DNA of 64,000 nucleotides, taken from assembly GCA_021802645.1 (NCBI GenBank), contig JAJZRO010000004.1:95883-159882 (forward strand), read 5' to 3'. The translations under genes were made by a program, and so were the position numbers. The number at the start of each line of letters is the position of its first letter. Position 1 is the stretch's first letter. Positions 49,566 through 60,289 of the stretch are shown in pieces. This DNA comes from Deltaproteobacteria bacterium (lineage in GTDB: Bacteria > Desulfobacterota > Desulfobulbia > Desulfobulbales > Desulfurivibrionaceae). The notes under the pieces were generated by a model. It had not been told where the DNA came from. It searched no databases and saw only the letters and a list, made by a program, of their open reading frames with translations.

Positions 49566-49799
49566 TCAGGATACGTCCACTTCGATGTGGTCTGCCTCAT
49601 TATTGCGCAGGGTCAGGGTGCTGTCCAGCACCCTGAGCGCCACCGGATCGTAGAGGGGGGCGCGGCCCTGCACGGTGATCTGGGTGCCGGGCACCAGCCC
49701 CATGTCCCGGATCCGGCGGCCCAACTCCCCGCCGACCTTGACCGCGGCGATCACGCCGCTCTGGCCCCGCTTCATTTGTCGCAGCATCATGCGCGGCAT
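49566..49799 (-). CDS. feoA: FeoA family protein
   Basis: SH3-like cytosolic protein of 77 residues. The typical sequence [14 protein letters not shown] appears here as [47 protein letters not shown]. It is the first gene of the feoA-feoB operon and should modulate FeoB. The ATG at 49799 has AAGGAG eight bases upstream. Its leader carries a GCCGGCC/GGCCGGC hairpin (49820-49838). Confidence 0.94.
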   Translation of the reverse strand: MPRMMLRQMKRGQSGVIAAVKVGGELGRRIRDMGLVPGTQITVQGRAPLYDPVALRVLDSTLTLRNNEADHIEVDVS

Positions 49800-49872
49800 G
49801 GCCTTCTCCTTGCAAGAACGCCGGCCAGGCGGGCCGGCGGGTCACTTTTTCGAACCCTTTTCCAGAAGGGTC

Positions 49873-49902
49873 GTTATACCCGAGCCGCTCTTAAGAAGTC
49901 AA
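49873..49902 (-). promoter_or_regulatory. Promoter for feoAB
   Basis: On the minus strand TTGACT (49902-49897) and TATAAC (49878-49873) are 18 bases apart, giving a leader of about 70 bases before feoA. Confidence 0.55.
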
Positions 49903-49903
49903 T

Positions 49904-49929
49904 ATTTTGTGTCATGACCACAACAAAAT
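49904..49929. promoter_or_regulatory. Dyad just upstream of the feoAB -35, candidate operator
   Basis: ATTTTGT (49904-49910) and ACAAAAT (49923-49929) are perfect arms around 12 bases; within them TTGTG and CACAA (49907-49923) also pair. It sits about two bases upstream of the -35 and does not match the Fur 7-1-7 or DtxR consensus as I know them. The type of regulator is open. Confidence 0.4.
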
Positions 49930-50170
49930 TAAGCATCCCTAACTATAATCGCAAGGTGTTTGGCGGAGAATAGGGCAGGGCTCCCGGCCCTTTGCGGTTG
50001 GCAGTCGGAACCCTTCGTCTTGTCGGCCCGGGCGAGATGTTGCCGGGGAGAGCGGCAACGGCAAGGAGCGAACGGTTCCCGGAGAGCGGTTCTTCACGCG
50101 TTTTCCGGCCAAAAACCACGCCATGCTGGCCGGGCCAGACGCCATGGCCGCTAGGCCTTCCGGAAGGGGA
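49930..50170. other. Non-coding stretch upstream of feoAB and downstream of the HisHF gene
   Basis: Most of the 403-base gap between feoA and the HisH-HisF stop. It holds a TATAAT at 49944-49949 on the plus strand with no -35 and no credible gene behind it. Several short open frames lack ribosome-binding sites and similarity. No RNA gene recognised. Confidence 0.5.
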
Positions 50171-50201
50171 AAAGGGACGACGGGCCGGCAGGCCCGCCGT
50201 C
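50171..50201 (-). terminator. Terminator downstream of the HisH-HisF gene
   Basis: GACGAC-GGGCC (50176-50186) pairs with GGCCC-GCCGTC (50191-50201) with one A-C mismatch and a four-base loop. On the minus strand it begins right after the stop codon and is followed by CCCTTTTCCCC. Confidence 0.6.
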
Positions 50202-50202
50202 A

Positions 50203-51795
50203 TCAGGAACGGGTTTCGATGCCCTGTGCCTTGAGATGCGCCTTCACCGCGCTGATCGGCACCTCCTGGCGGTGGAAGATGCCCGCCGCCAAGGCGGCCT
50301 CGGCCCCGGTGGCGGCAAAGACCTCGGCAAAGTGCTCCACCTTGCCGGCGCCGCTGGAGGCGATCACCGGAATGGTAACCGCGCTGCGCACCAGGTTGAT
50401 CAGCTCCAGGTCAAAGCCGGAATTGGTGCCGTCCTTGTCGATGCAGTTCAGGAGGATTTCGCCGGCGCCCAGCGCCTCGCACACCCTGGCCAGAGTCTGG
50501 GCATCCACGTCGCGGCCCTCGCGGCCTCCCTTGACCGTGCATTGGTACCAGCAGTACTCCTCGCCGTTGGGGCCGGGAATCGCGGTCTTCACCGTGGGGT
50601 GAGAGGTGTCGGCGGGGCTCTTTACATAGACCCGGCGCGGATCGATGGAGATGACCACCGCCTGGTTGCCGTAGACATAGGCGATCTGCTCGATGGAACT
50701 GGTGCCGGTTTTTTTGCCGGTGCGCAGATACTCCTCCACCACCGCCACCGCATCGCCGCCGATGGAGATCTTGTCGGCGCCGGCGCGGAAATACTGGGCC
50801 GCCACGTCGAGGGCGGTGTAGTGCCTGCCCTCGGAGTCGGTGTAGTCGCGGATGCCGCCGCCGATGGTGAGCGGCACAAAGACCTGCTCCGAGGTGCGCT
50901 CCAGCACCTCCAGCATGGGCTGGTCCTTGAGCGGGAAGTCGCGGAAGCCGGTGATGTTCAGGAAGGTGATCTCGTCCGCCCCTTCTTCGAAGTAGCGGCG
51001 GGCCAGCTCCACCGGCTTGCCGAGGTTGCGCACCTCGCCCTGCTCGCGCACGTCGTACTGGTCGCCCTTGGTGACCACCAGGTCGCCGGCATCGTTACTC
51101 CGCACGTCGAGACAGGCGATGATCCGCTTGGCCAGCTTGGTCTCGGCCGGCCCCTGCACCACTTGGGCCGGATCACCGGTACCGAGGTCGCTCGCGGTGA
51201 GGAAATTCTTGAGCAGGTTGAGTCCGGCCAGGCCGCTCTTTTCCGGGTGGAATTGGGTGGCCACGATGTTGCCCTTCTGCACGGCGCTTAAAAAATCGTC
51301 GCCATAGGTGGTGGTGGTGAGCTGCCAGTCGCGGTTGGCCTCGGAAAGCTCGGCCCGGTAGGAGTGGACAAAGTAGAGCTTCTCGCCGCCGTAGCCGTTG
51401 AACAGGGCCGAGGGCTTGCGGATGGCGATACCGTTCCAGCCGATCTGCGGCACCGCAAGACCCGGCGTGGTGAAGCGCTTGATCTGGCCAGGGATCAGGC
51501 CGAGGCCCGCCACCCCCGGCGACTCCTCGCTGCCCTCAAAGAGGGTCTGGAGGCCGAGGCAGATGCCGAGAAAGGGGCGGTTGGCGGCCAGATATTCCTT
51601 GAGCGGCGCCAGATACCCAAGGTCGGCGAGGCGCGCCATGGCGCTGCCGAAGCTGCCCACGCCAGGGAAGATCAACTTGTCTGCGGTGCGGATATCCTCG
51701 GGCAAAGCGACGTCGCGTACCTCGAAACCAAGCCGTTTGATGGCGTTGCGAACGCTGCGGACGTTGCCGGCGCCGTAATCAAGCAGGGTAATCAT
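50203..51795 (-). CDS. Imidazole glycerol phosphate synthase, HisH-HisF fusion of eukaryotic HIS7 type
   Basis: Bifunctional enzyme of about 530 residues. Residues 1-200 are the glutaminase: [20 protein letters not shown], nucleophile Cys79 in LGICLGLQ, and His183-Glu185 in FHPEKSG. Residues from about 220 are the cyclase barrel: ACLDVR (Asp230) and LNCIDKDG. Bacteria normally have separate HisH and HisF; the fusion is the rule in fungi and plants. The eukaryote-type inserts are present: the stretch from [20 protein letters not shown] to [36 protein letters not shown], and [22 protein letters not shown], all familiar from yeast and Arabidopsis HIS7. No other his gene is nearby. The ATG at 51795 gives the standard start. 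Confidence 0.93.
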   Translation of the reverse strand: MITLLDYGAGNVRSVRNAIKRLGFEVRDVALPEDIRTADKLIFPGVGSFGSAMARLADLGYLAPLKEYLAANRPFLGICLGLQTLFEGSEESPGVAGLGLIPGQIKRFTTPGLAVPQIGWNGIAIRKPSALFNGYGGEKLYFVHSYRAELSEANRDWQLTTTTYGDDFLSAVQKGNIVATQFHPEKSGLAGLNLLKNFLTASDLGTGDPAQVVQGPAETKLAKRIIACLDVRSNDAGDLVVTKGDQYDVREQGEVRNLGKPVELARRYFEEGADEITFLNITGFRDFPLKDQPMLEVLERTSEQVFVPLTIGGGIRDYTDSEGRHYTALDVAAQYFRAGADKISIGGDAVAVVEEYLRTGKKTGTSSIEQIAYVYGNQAVVISIDPRRVYVKSPADTSHPTVKTAIPGPNGEEYCWYQCTVKGGREGRDVDAQTLARVCEALGAGEILLNCIDKDGTNSGFDLELINLVRSAVTIPVIASSGAGKVEHFAEVFAATGAEAALAAGIFHRQEVPISAVKAHLKAQGIETRS

Positions 51796-51844
51796 CGCTC
51801 TCACTCCATGTTTGCAGAACGCCCCGTCGGATGCATAGGGGCTG

Positions 51845-51850
51845 ATTATA
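51845..51850 (-). promoter_or_regulatory. Possible -10 element for the HisH-HisF gene
   Basis: TATAAT on the minus strand, about 50 bases before the start. The best -35 (TTTGCC, 16 bases away) is poor. Confidence 0.35.
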
Positions 51851-51890
51851 AAGGGTTTTGCGCGGCGGCAAAGGGGTTTTTCCCGCCAAC

Positions 51891-51914
51891 AAAAAAGCCC
51901 GGCACGGCCGGGCT
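51891..51914 (-). terminator. Rho-independent terminator of the RdgB gene
   Basis: AGCCCGGC (51896-51903) and GCCGGGCT (51907-51914) form an 8-bp stem with a three-base loop. On the minus strand six T residues follow directly. It is 25 bases past the RdgB stop. Confidence 0.9.
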
Positions 51915-51939
51915 CTTCATGCCTTGCCACTGAGGCCGC

Positions 51940-52629
51940 TTACTTTCTGACCATGATCTCTTCCGACCAGTCGTTGTGTTCGAACTGGCTATGGTCGGGC
52001 TTTTCCGGTTTTTCCTCAAAGAGGCGCTGCTCCAGCCACGTGAGCACCTTGGCGAACTCGGCCGCCACCTGGGCCACCGCCTTGCCACGGTGGCTCACTC
52101 GGTTTTTCTCCTCCATGGAGGCCTCGGCAAAGGTCTTGCCCAAGATGGAACAATAGAAGACCGGGTCGTAGCCAAAGCCGTCGTTGCCGCGGGGGGTAGA
52201 GAGGATTTCGCCCTCGCAGCGGCCTTCGAAGGTCAAGGCCGGGCCGCTCGGCACCGCGATGGAGATTACGCACTCAAAGGCGGCCTTGCGGTTCTCCTTG
52301 CCTTCCATCTCCCTGAGCAGTTTGGCGATGTTGTCGGCGTCCGAGGCCTTGTCGCCGGCGTAGCGGGCGGAATAGACCCCAGGGGCGCCGTCCAGCGCCT
52401 CTACCGTGAGGCCGGAGTCGTCGGCCATGGCGGGCAGTCCCAGCACCTTGGCGGTGAAGCTCGCCTTTTTGTAGGCGTTGTCGTCAAAGGTGGCGCCATC
52501 CTCCACCGCCTCCGGGATCGGGCCGAAATCGTTGAGGCTCTTGATCTCCACCGGGAAGTCTTTGAGCATCTCGGCGAATTCCTTCACCTTGCCCTGATTG
52601 CGGGTGGCAAGCACGATGATCTGCGGCAT
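51940..52629 (-). CDS. rdgB: RdgB/HAM1 family non-canonical purine NTP pyrophosphatase
   Basis: House-cleaning enzyme of about 229 residues that hydrolyses dITP, XTP and similar nucleotides to the monophosphate. The start MPQIIVLATRNQGKVKEFAEML gives the conserved TRNxGK triphosphate-binding motif. DDSGLTVEALDGAPGVYSARYAG and GNDGFGYDPVFY are the other family signatures, and the closing SHRGKA (here VSHRGKAVAQ) is present. A C-terminal extension of about 25 residues after the core (EEKPEKPDHSQFEHNDWSEEIMVRK) is unusual. It precedes a strong terminator. Confidence 0.94.
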   Translation of the reverse strand: MPQIIVLATRNQGKVKEFAEMLKDFPVEIKSLNDFGPIPEAVEDGATFDDNAYKKASFTAKVLGLPAMADDSGLTVEALDGAPGVYSARYAGDKASDADNIAKLLREMEGKENRKAAFECVISIAVPSGPALTFEGRCEGEILSTPRGNDGFGYDPVFYCSILGKTFAEASMEEKNRVSHRGKAVAQVAAEFAKVLTWLEQRLFEEKPEKPDHSQFEHNDWSEEIMVRK

Positions 52630-52720
52630 GGCAAAGTATCTCCCTGTTCTTGGAGGAAAAGTACGACGGCAACGGCCCACATTTAAACGGAAGCCGCGGC
52701 AAAGTCAAGCCGCGAATGGC

Positions 52721-54013
52721 CTAGACAAACCAGAGATGGCAGATGATGAGGGCGCCGATCAGGCCGGCCAGTTCGCCGCAGAGGGCGGCGGGCAGGGCGT
52801 GGCGGGTGCGGAAGACGCCGACGCTGCCGAAGTAGACGGCCAGCACGTAGAAGGTGGTCTCGGTGGAGCCCTGGATGACGCCCACCAGGGCGGCGAGAAA
52901 GCTGTCCGGCGCCTGGCGGGTGATCTCGCTCATGAAGCCGAAGGCGCCGGAGCCGGACAGGGGACGCAAGAGCGCCATGGCCAAGCCCTCGGCCGGCAGA
53001 CCCACCCGTTCGGTAAGCGGCGACAGGGTCGCCACCATGATGTCCATGGCACCGCTGGCCCGGAACATGCCGATGGCGACAAAGATGGCGACCATGAAGG
53101 GGACGATGCGGATGGCGGTGGTGAAGCCCTCCTTGGCGCCGTCGGTCGCCACTTCGTAGACCTTGACCCCCCGCAGATACCCGAAGAGGAGCAGCCCGAC
53201 GATGAGCACCGGGATGAGCCAGGCGGAAACGCTGTTCACGGTGGTGACGGAGAAGAGGGGAGCGGCCGGGGCGTTCCACCACTGGAAGAGCACGCCGCCG
53301 AGAAAGAGGCCAAGGAGCACGCCGATGAAGATGCGGCCGGCCGGGCCGGGCAGGGCGAGGTCGGTGGCCTCGGCAGCAGTGGTCTCTGCGCCAGCTTCGA
53401 CGGGAGTCGGCGCCAGGGTCTGGTCGGGGGTGGCGAGGAATTTGGCCATCAGGATGGCGACTACCGTGGAGCAGGTGGTGGCAAAGATCGACGGCAACAC
53501 GATGGCGGCCGGATTGACGGCCCCGGCCGCCGCCCGCACCGTGATAACGCCCAAGGGCAGCAGGGTGACGCTGGAGGTGTTGATGGCCAGAAAGAGGCAC
53601 ATGGCGTTGGTGGCCGTGCCTTTCTCGGCGGCAAGCTTGTCCAGCTCCTGCATCGCCTTGATGCCCATGGGGGTGGCGGCGTTGCCCAGGCCGAGCACGT
53701 TGGCTGCCATGTTCATAATCATGGCGCTCATGGCCGGATGTTCGGCCGGCACGTCGGGGAAGAGCCGCGTCATCAGCGGTTTCAAGCCGCGGGCGATGAG
53801 GCGCATCATGCCGCCCGCCTCGGCCACCTTCATGATCCCCAGCCAGAGCGCCATGGGGCCGATGAGGCCAATGGCCAGCATCACCGCGTCCTTGGCCGAT
53901 TCGAACGAGGCCTTGGTCACCGCCGCCATGGTGCCGGTGTAGGCGGCGGTCACCGTGGCAATCGCGATCATGCCGAGCCAGATGACGTTGATGATCGAGG
54001 GTTTTTGTCTCAT
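52721..54013 (-). CDS. Fused SpmA-SpmB spore-maturation-like membrane protein
   Basis: Membrane protein of about 430 residues with two nucleoside-recognition (Gate) domains. The N-terminal half ([19 protein letters not shown] through [22 protein letters not shown]) is SpmA-like; the C-terminal half ([57 protein letters not shown] to the end) is SpmB-like. In Bacillus these are separate proteins needed for spore dehydration; in Gram-negative bacteria fused forms are present but their role is unknown. The ATG at 54013 gives the normal start. About ten helices are predicted. Any link with the purine NTP pyrophosphatase next door would be speculation. Confidence 0.88.
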   Translation of the reverse strand: MRQKPSIINVIWLGMIAIATVTAAYTGTMAAVTKASFESAKDAVMLAIGLIGPMALWLGIMKVAEAGGMMRLIARGLKPLMTRLFPDVPAEHPAMSAMIMNMAANVLGLGNAATPMGIKAMQELDKLAAEKGTATNAMCLFLAINTSSVTLLPLGVITVRAAAGAVNPAAIVLPSIFATTCSTVVAILMAKFLATPDQTLAPTPVEAGAETTAAEATDLALPGPAGRIFIGVLLGLFLGGVLFQWWNAPAAPLFSVTTVNSVSAWLIPVLIVGLLLFGYLRGVKVYEVATDGAKEGFTTAIRIVPFMVAIFVAIGMFRASGAMDIMVATLSPLTERVGLPAEGLAMALLRPLSGSGAFGFMSEITRQAPDSFLAALVGVIQGSTETTFYVLAVYFGSVGVFRTRHALPAALCGELAGLIGALIICHLWFV

Positions 54014-54133
54014 GGCAGAGAGTTTACCCAATTCCCTCCCGCAAAGGCCAGCAGAATCGCACCCCGGCATGCCACCTGTTCGGCTAGCCTCTTGCCGGCC
54101 GAAAAAAAACCGCTGGCACCGGGAGTTTTTGTA

Positions 54134-54139
54134 TATAAT
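54134..54139 (+). promoter_or_regulatory. Candidate -10 element for the YfiR-kinase-receptor operon
   Basis: TATAAT lies about 55 bases before the YfiR-like start. No good -35 is found at 16-18 bases, so an activator may be needed or the site may be fortuitous. Confidence 0.4.
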
Positions 54140-54192
54140 CGAAACACAACCCTGTGCGGCCTTTCCCAGCAAGCCATTAAAGGCGGTACCGT

Positions 54193-54834
54193 ATGCAGCC
54201 ACAACAGGCACTTCCTCTCTCGCATCCCCGCAGGCGATTGGGTTGGTGGCTGGTCCTCTGTTTCCTGTGCCTGCTGCCGTGTGCCACGCCGCTTTCCGCC
54301 GGTCAGTTCGGCGAATACGAGATCAAGGCCGGCTTTCTCTACAAATTCTTCAGCTTTGTCAACTGGTCCGAAGCGCCGGACAGCGCCCAGATGGTCTTGG
54401 TCGTCTTCGATACCGGGGCCGTGGGCAAGACCATCGGCGACACCTTGGCGGCGGAATCGGTGCACGGCAAACCGCTCAAGGTCATCCAGACCACCCAGGT
54501 GGCCGAGGCGAAAAAAGGGCACATCCTCTTCATTCCCGCCACCTTTGCCGGCGATTTGGACAAGGTGCTGAAGGCCCTGCAAGGGCGGCCGGTGCTTACC
54601 GTGGGCGAGAACAGCTCCTTCATCGCCGCCGGCGGCATGATCAATTTTGTCCGCCAAGGCACCAGGATCCGTTTCGAAATCAATCCCCGCGCCGCCCAGG
54701 AGGCCGGTCTCAAGATCAGTTCCCAGCTTCTGCGGCTGGCGATCATCACGGAAGGCCCCCACAGCGGCTTGCGCGGCCCTGCTCTCCTGGCCCAAGAGCC
54801 GCGACGAGCGACGTGGGCAGCGCAAGAACTTTAG
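54193..54834 (+). CDS. YfiR family (DUF4154) periplasmic protein
   Basis: Exported protein of 213 residues. A basic N-terminus is followed by a signal helix ([21 protein letters not shown]). The mature start [22 protein letters not shown] is the YfiR signature, and [50 protein letters not shown] is the well-conserved C-terminal half. In Pseudomonas YfiR represses the diguanylate cyclase YfiN from the periplasm. Here it sits eight bases before a hybrid kinase gene, so it more likely modulates that kinase. The frame continues about 20 residues past the domain. Confidence 0.9.
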   Translation: MQPQQALPLSHPRRRLGWWLVLCFLCLLPCATPLSAGQFGEYEIKAGFLYKFFSFVNWSEAPDSAQMVLVVFDTGAVGKTIGDTLAAESVHGKPLKVIQTTQVAEAKKGHILFIPATFAGDLDKVLKALQGRPVLTVGENSSFIAAGGMINFVRQGTRIRFEINPRAAQEAGLKISSQLLRLAIITEGPHSGLRGPALLAQEPRRATWAAQEL

Positions 54835-54842
54835 GGGTGCGC

Positions 54843-57203
<2,361 letters not shown>

Positions 57204-57225
57204 ACCGCACCCACCGAGGTTCCCC

Positions 57226-59262
57226 ATGCGCCACTCTTCCCCCCTTCGGACCGCCGCCGTCCTGCTGGCCGTCGTCACCTTGGGCGCCACGCCAAGTCTG
57301 GCCGCTCCGGCCAAGATCACCGACCTGTCGTTGGAGCAGTTGCTGGAGACGGAGGTCACCTCGGTCTCCAAACGGCCGGAGCCGCTCGCCAGCGCGGCCA
57401 GCGCCATCTTCGTCATCTCCCAGGAGGATATCCGGCGCTCCGGCGCCACCTCGATTCCCGAGGCGTTGCGCATGGCGCCGGGGCTGGAGGTGGCTCAGAT
57501 CGACGCCAACAAATGGGCGATCACCAGCCGCGGCTTCAATGCCTTTTCCGCCAACAAGCTGCTGGTGCTGATGGACGGCCGCACCCTCTACAGCCCGCTC
57601 TTTTCCGGCACCCTCTGGAACGTGCAGGACACCATGATGGAGGACATCGAGCGGATCGAGGTGATCCGTGGTCCCGGCGCCGCCCTCTGGGGCGCCAATG
57701 CGGTGAACGGCGTCATCAACATCATCACCAAGCCCTCCGCCGACACCCAGGGGGCGCTGCTCACCGCCGGCACCGGCACTAAGGAGCTCGGTTTCGGCGG
57801 CGGCCGCTATGGCGGAGCCCTCAACGACCACACCACCTATCGGGTCTATGCCAAGTCGTTCTACCGGGACGACCTGGAGCGGGCGGACGGGACCAGGGCC
57901 AACGACGACTGGTACCAGTGGCGCAGCGGCTTCCGGGTGGACAGCAAGCCCGACAGCCCCTATGCGTTCACCATCCAGGGCGACGCCTATAACGGCAATG
58001 CCGATGCCGCCACCACCATCCCGATCGCCACCGCGCCCTATGCCGCCACCATCGACAACCCGAGCAACGTCCGGGGCGCCAATCTGTTAAGTCGCTTCAC
58101 CCGTACCACCGGCCCCGACTCGGAGCTGATGGTGCAACTCTATTACGACCTGACCAAAAGCAACGACCGGCTGCTGGGTGACCACCGCGACATCGTCGAT
58201 CTGGAAATGCAGTACCGCTTCCAGGCGGCCGACCGCCACGAAATTACCTGGGGCGCCGGCTATCGTTTTCTTCATGACCAGATTGACAACAGCACCACCT
58301 TTTCCTTTAGTCCGGCGAGTCGCAGTGATTCCCTTTTCAGCGCCTTCCTCCAGGACGAGGTGGCGTTGGTCGACGACCTGCTCAAGCTGACCGTGGGGTC
58401 CAAGTTCGAACACAACGATTACAGCGGGTTCGAGGTCCAGCCGAACGTTCGCCTGGCCTGGACTCCTGATAGCACCAACACCGTTTGGGCCGCAGTAAGC
58501 CGGGCGGTGCGCACCCCCTCCCAGGCGGACCAGAATATCCGGATTCAGAGCGCCGCGGTTCCGGCGGCTTTGATCCCACCGCTGGCCGGTCTCGCGCCGG
58601 GCACCGTGCTCATCACCACCAACGGCAACGAAGCGTTCGACTCCGAGGAAGTGGTTGCCTACGAACTGGGCTACCGCCTTCAGGCCACCAGCCGCCTTGC
58701 CTTTGATACCGCGCTTTTTTACAACGACTACCGAAAATTGCGCACCACCCCGCCCGCCAATCCCGCCATCCTCAGCCCTGCCACCGATCCCAATTACGTC
58801 GCGGAATTGCGCTATGCCGCCGGCAATACCATGGATGGCGAGACCTACGGCCTGGAAATCGTGGCCGACGCCAAGCCGCTGGAGTGGTGGCGGTTGCAGA
58901 TTGCCTACACCTTCCTGCGCATGACCCTGCATGAATCCGGCCAGGGACTTTATGCCGGCGAGGCGGCCGAAGGGGAGAGTCCGCGCAACCAGTTCTCCAT
59001 CCGTAACCTGATGGACCTGGGCAACACCGTCACCCTGGACACGTGGCTCCGCTACGTGGAGAACCTTCCCACCTACGGCCTTGACAGCTACGTTACCCTC
59101 GATGTCCGGCTTGGCTGGCAGGCGCAGCCGGGTCTGGAGTTGGCCCTGGTCGGCAAGAACCTGCTGAACGACCACCATACCGAATTCGGCCAGCAATTCA
59201 TCAACATCGTGCCTTCCGAGATCGCCCGCAGTGTCTACGGCAAGGCCACCTGGAGTTTTTGA
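57226..59262 (+). CDS. TonB-dependent receptor
   Basis: Outer-membrane receptor of about 678 residues. The signal peptide is SPLRTAAVLLAVVTLGATPSLA. The plug domain includes TSVSKRPEPLASAASAIFVISQEDI, IPEALRMAPGLEVAQIDANKWAITSRGFN and MMEDIERIEVIRGPGAALWGANAVNGVINIITK, and the barrel ends in VYGKATWSF with the C-terminal aromatic residue needed for barrel assembly. The ATG at 57226 is chosen over 57196 because GAGG lies six bases before it and a clean signal peptide follows. It is the third gene of the YfiR-kinase-receptor cluster. The ligand is unknown; no siderophore or cobalamin gene is in view. Confidence 0.93.
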   Translation: MRHSSPLRTAAVLLAVVTLGATPSLAAPAKITDLSLEQLLETEVTSVSKRPEPLASAASAIFVISQEDIRRSGATSIPEALRMAPGLEVAQIDANKWAITSRGFNAFSANKLLVLMDGRTLYSPLFSGTLWNVQDTMMEDIERIEVIRGPGAALWGANAVNGVINIITKPSADTQGALLTAGTGTKELGFGGGRYGGALNDHTTYRVYAKSFYRDDLERADGTRANDDWYQWRSGFRVDSKPDSPYAFTIQGDAYNGNADAATTIPIATAPYAATIDNPSNVRGANLLSRFTRTTGPDSELMVQLYYDLTKSNDRLLGDHRDIVDLEMQYRFQAADRHEITWGAGYRFLHDQIDNSTTFSFSPASRSDSLFSAFLQDEVALVDDLLKLTVGSKFEHNDYSGFEVQPNVRLAWTPDSTNTVWAAVSRAVRTPSQADQNIRIQSAAVPAALIPPLAGLAPGTVLITTNGNEAFDSEEVVAYELGYRLQATSRLAFDTALFYNDYRKLRTTPPANPAILSPATDPNYVAELRYAAGNTMDGETYGLEIVADAKPLEWWRLQIAYTFLRMTLHESGQGLYAGEAAEGESPRNQFSIRNLMDLGNTVTLDTWLRYVENLPTYGLDSYVTLDVRLGWQAQPGLELALVGKNLLNDHHTEFGQQFINIVPSEIARSVYGKATWSF

Positions 59263-59278
59263 GCCGGCAGCCCGCCCC

Positions 59279-59320
59279 AAAAAACAGCCCCCCGGTCCGG
59301 AGGAAGAGGACCGAGGGGCT
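59279..59320 (-). terminator. Terminator of the peroxiredoxin gene
   Basis: AGCCCC-GGTCC (59286-59298) pairs with GGACC-GGGGCT (59308-59320) with a 2x2 internal loop and 9-base hairpin loop. On the minus strand it is followed by GTTTTTTG. It lies between the convergent receptor and peroxiredoxin genes. Confidence 0.85.
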
Positions 59321-59349
59321 TCGGGGGAGGAAGGGAAGAGGAGAGAAGA

Positions 59350-59976
59350 CTATTTCAGGGCATCATAGACTTTGCCCACCAGTTCCGGGCCGGGGGTGAG
59401 CGTTTTGTCGCCCTGTTCCCACCGGGCCGGGCAGGCTTCGGTTGGGTGGGCGGCCACATAGACGCTGGCCCGTAGCTTGCGCAGCAACTCCTTGGCGCTG
59501 CGGCCGACGTTGTAGAAGTTGACCTCCGAGGCGACCAGGGTGCCGGAGGGGCTGATGATAAAGGTGCCGCGCAGGGCAAGGCCGGTTTGTTCGTCGTAGA
59601 CCCCGAAGAGGCGGGAGACGGAGCCGGTACGGTCGGCGGCCATGGAGTACTTGGCCTTTTCCAGGAATTTTTCCTCCCGCCGCCAGGCGAGATGGGTATA
59701 GACCGTGTCGGTGCTCACGGTGATCACCTCGGCCCCAGCCTTTTTGAGGTTTTCATGCTCGTCGGCCAGATCGGCCAGTTCGGTGGAGCAGACAAAGGTG
59801 AAATCCGCCGGATAGAAGACCAGCACCGTCCACTTGCCGCCCTCGCGCAACGTCTTGAGCGATATCTTGCCAAAGCCGTAATCGGTCGGTTCATACGTTT
59901 CCAACTCAAAGTCCGGGACCTGCTGCCCCACTCGAATTCCGCCGCAACAGCTCTGTCTGCTCTCGTTCATGCGCAT
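59350..59976 (-). CDS. AhpC/Prx1-type 2-Cys peroxiredoxin
   Basis: Thiol peroxidase of about 208 residues. The peroxidatic Cys is in FYPADFTFVCSTELADL, with the conserved Thr and the Arg further on (FGVYDEQTGLALRGTFII). A resolving Cys is in HPTEACPARWEQGD. The N-terminus carries an extra CCGG sequence. A TTGACT/TAATTA promoter overlaps a Fur/PerR-like box, indicating control by peroxide or iron. It reduces hydrogen peroxide and organic peroxides, needed in anaerobes exposed to oxygen. Confidence 0.95.
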   Translation of the reverse strand: MRMNESRQSCCGGIRVGQQVPDFELETYEPTDYGFGKISLKTLREGGKWTVLVFYPADFTFVCSTELADLADEHENLKKAGAEVITVSTDTVYTHLAWRREEKFLEKAKYSMAADRTGSVSRLFGVYDEQTGLALRGTFIISPSGTLVASEVNFYNVGRSAKELLRKLRASVYVAAHPTEACPARWEQGDKTLTPGPELVGKVYDALK

Positions 59977-60006
59977 GCCCTCGTGTTGAAGTATTCTTGG
60001 ATATTT

Positions 60007-60041
60007 CAGTAATAATTACCATTCGCCTTAGCACAAGTCAA
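60007..60041 (-). promoter_or_regulatory. Peroxiredoxin promoter overlapped by a Fur/PerR-like box
   Basis: TTGACT (60041-60036) and TAATTA (60018-60013) are 17 bases apart on the minus strand. CAGTAAT-A-ATTACCA (60007-60021) covers the -10 and matches 10 of 14 arm positions of the Fur-family 7-1-7 consensus (TGATAAT-N-ATTATCA). GTAAT-A-ATTAC is a perfect palindrome. Repressor control by a PerR-type protein is inferred. Confidence 0.6.
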
Positions 60042-60219
60042 ACCATTTTTATCCTGTTTGTGTTTTTTATTGATGCGAGGCCACGGCAACGAGAGGGAAC
60101 ATCAACCTCTGTCGGCATTTTGGGCCGGGTGTCTTTGTAAACAGGGGTGTCCAGGTGGGGAGGCCCGGAGGGGAAAGTAACAGCAGTAGAGGGGAAGACT
60201 GGCACGAAGGGGCGCCATG
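60042..60219. other. Non-coding stretch between peroxiredoxin promoter and porin terminator
   Basis: Part of a 313-base gap between two minus-strand genes. Short hairpins are possible around 60075-60115, but I see no coding frame, known RNA or repeat. Confidence 0.5.
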
Positions 60220-60254
60220 AAAAAAGCCCTGGTTGGCGGACCAACCAGGGCTTT
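60220..60254 (-). terminator. Strong rho-independent terminator of the porin gene
   Basis: AAAGCCCTGGTTGG (60223-60236) and CCAACCAGGGCTTT (60241-60254) form a perfect 14-bp stem with a CGGA loop; on the minus strand it is followed by more Ts. It is 36 bases past the porin stop. Confidence 0.95.
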
Positions 60255-60289
60255 GAGCTGACGTTGAAGGACTAACTGCGCAGGCGCAA

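Noticed and set aside
49960..50154. A possible 64-codon plus-strand gene in the gap upstream of feoA
   Set aside because: It would start on TTG without a ribosome-binding site, has an Arg-rich shadow-like composition, and its TATAAT has no -35.
52598..54571. A 657-codon plus-strand frame over rdgB, the SpmA-SpmB gene and the YfiR-like gene
   Set aside because: It crosses several real genes in other frames, and its translation is a Gly/Gln/His-rich shadow.
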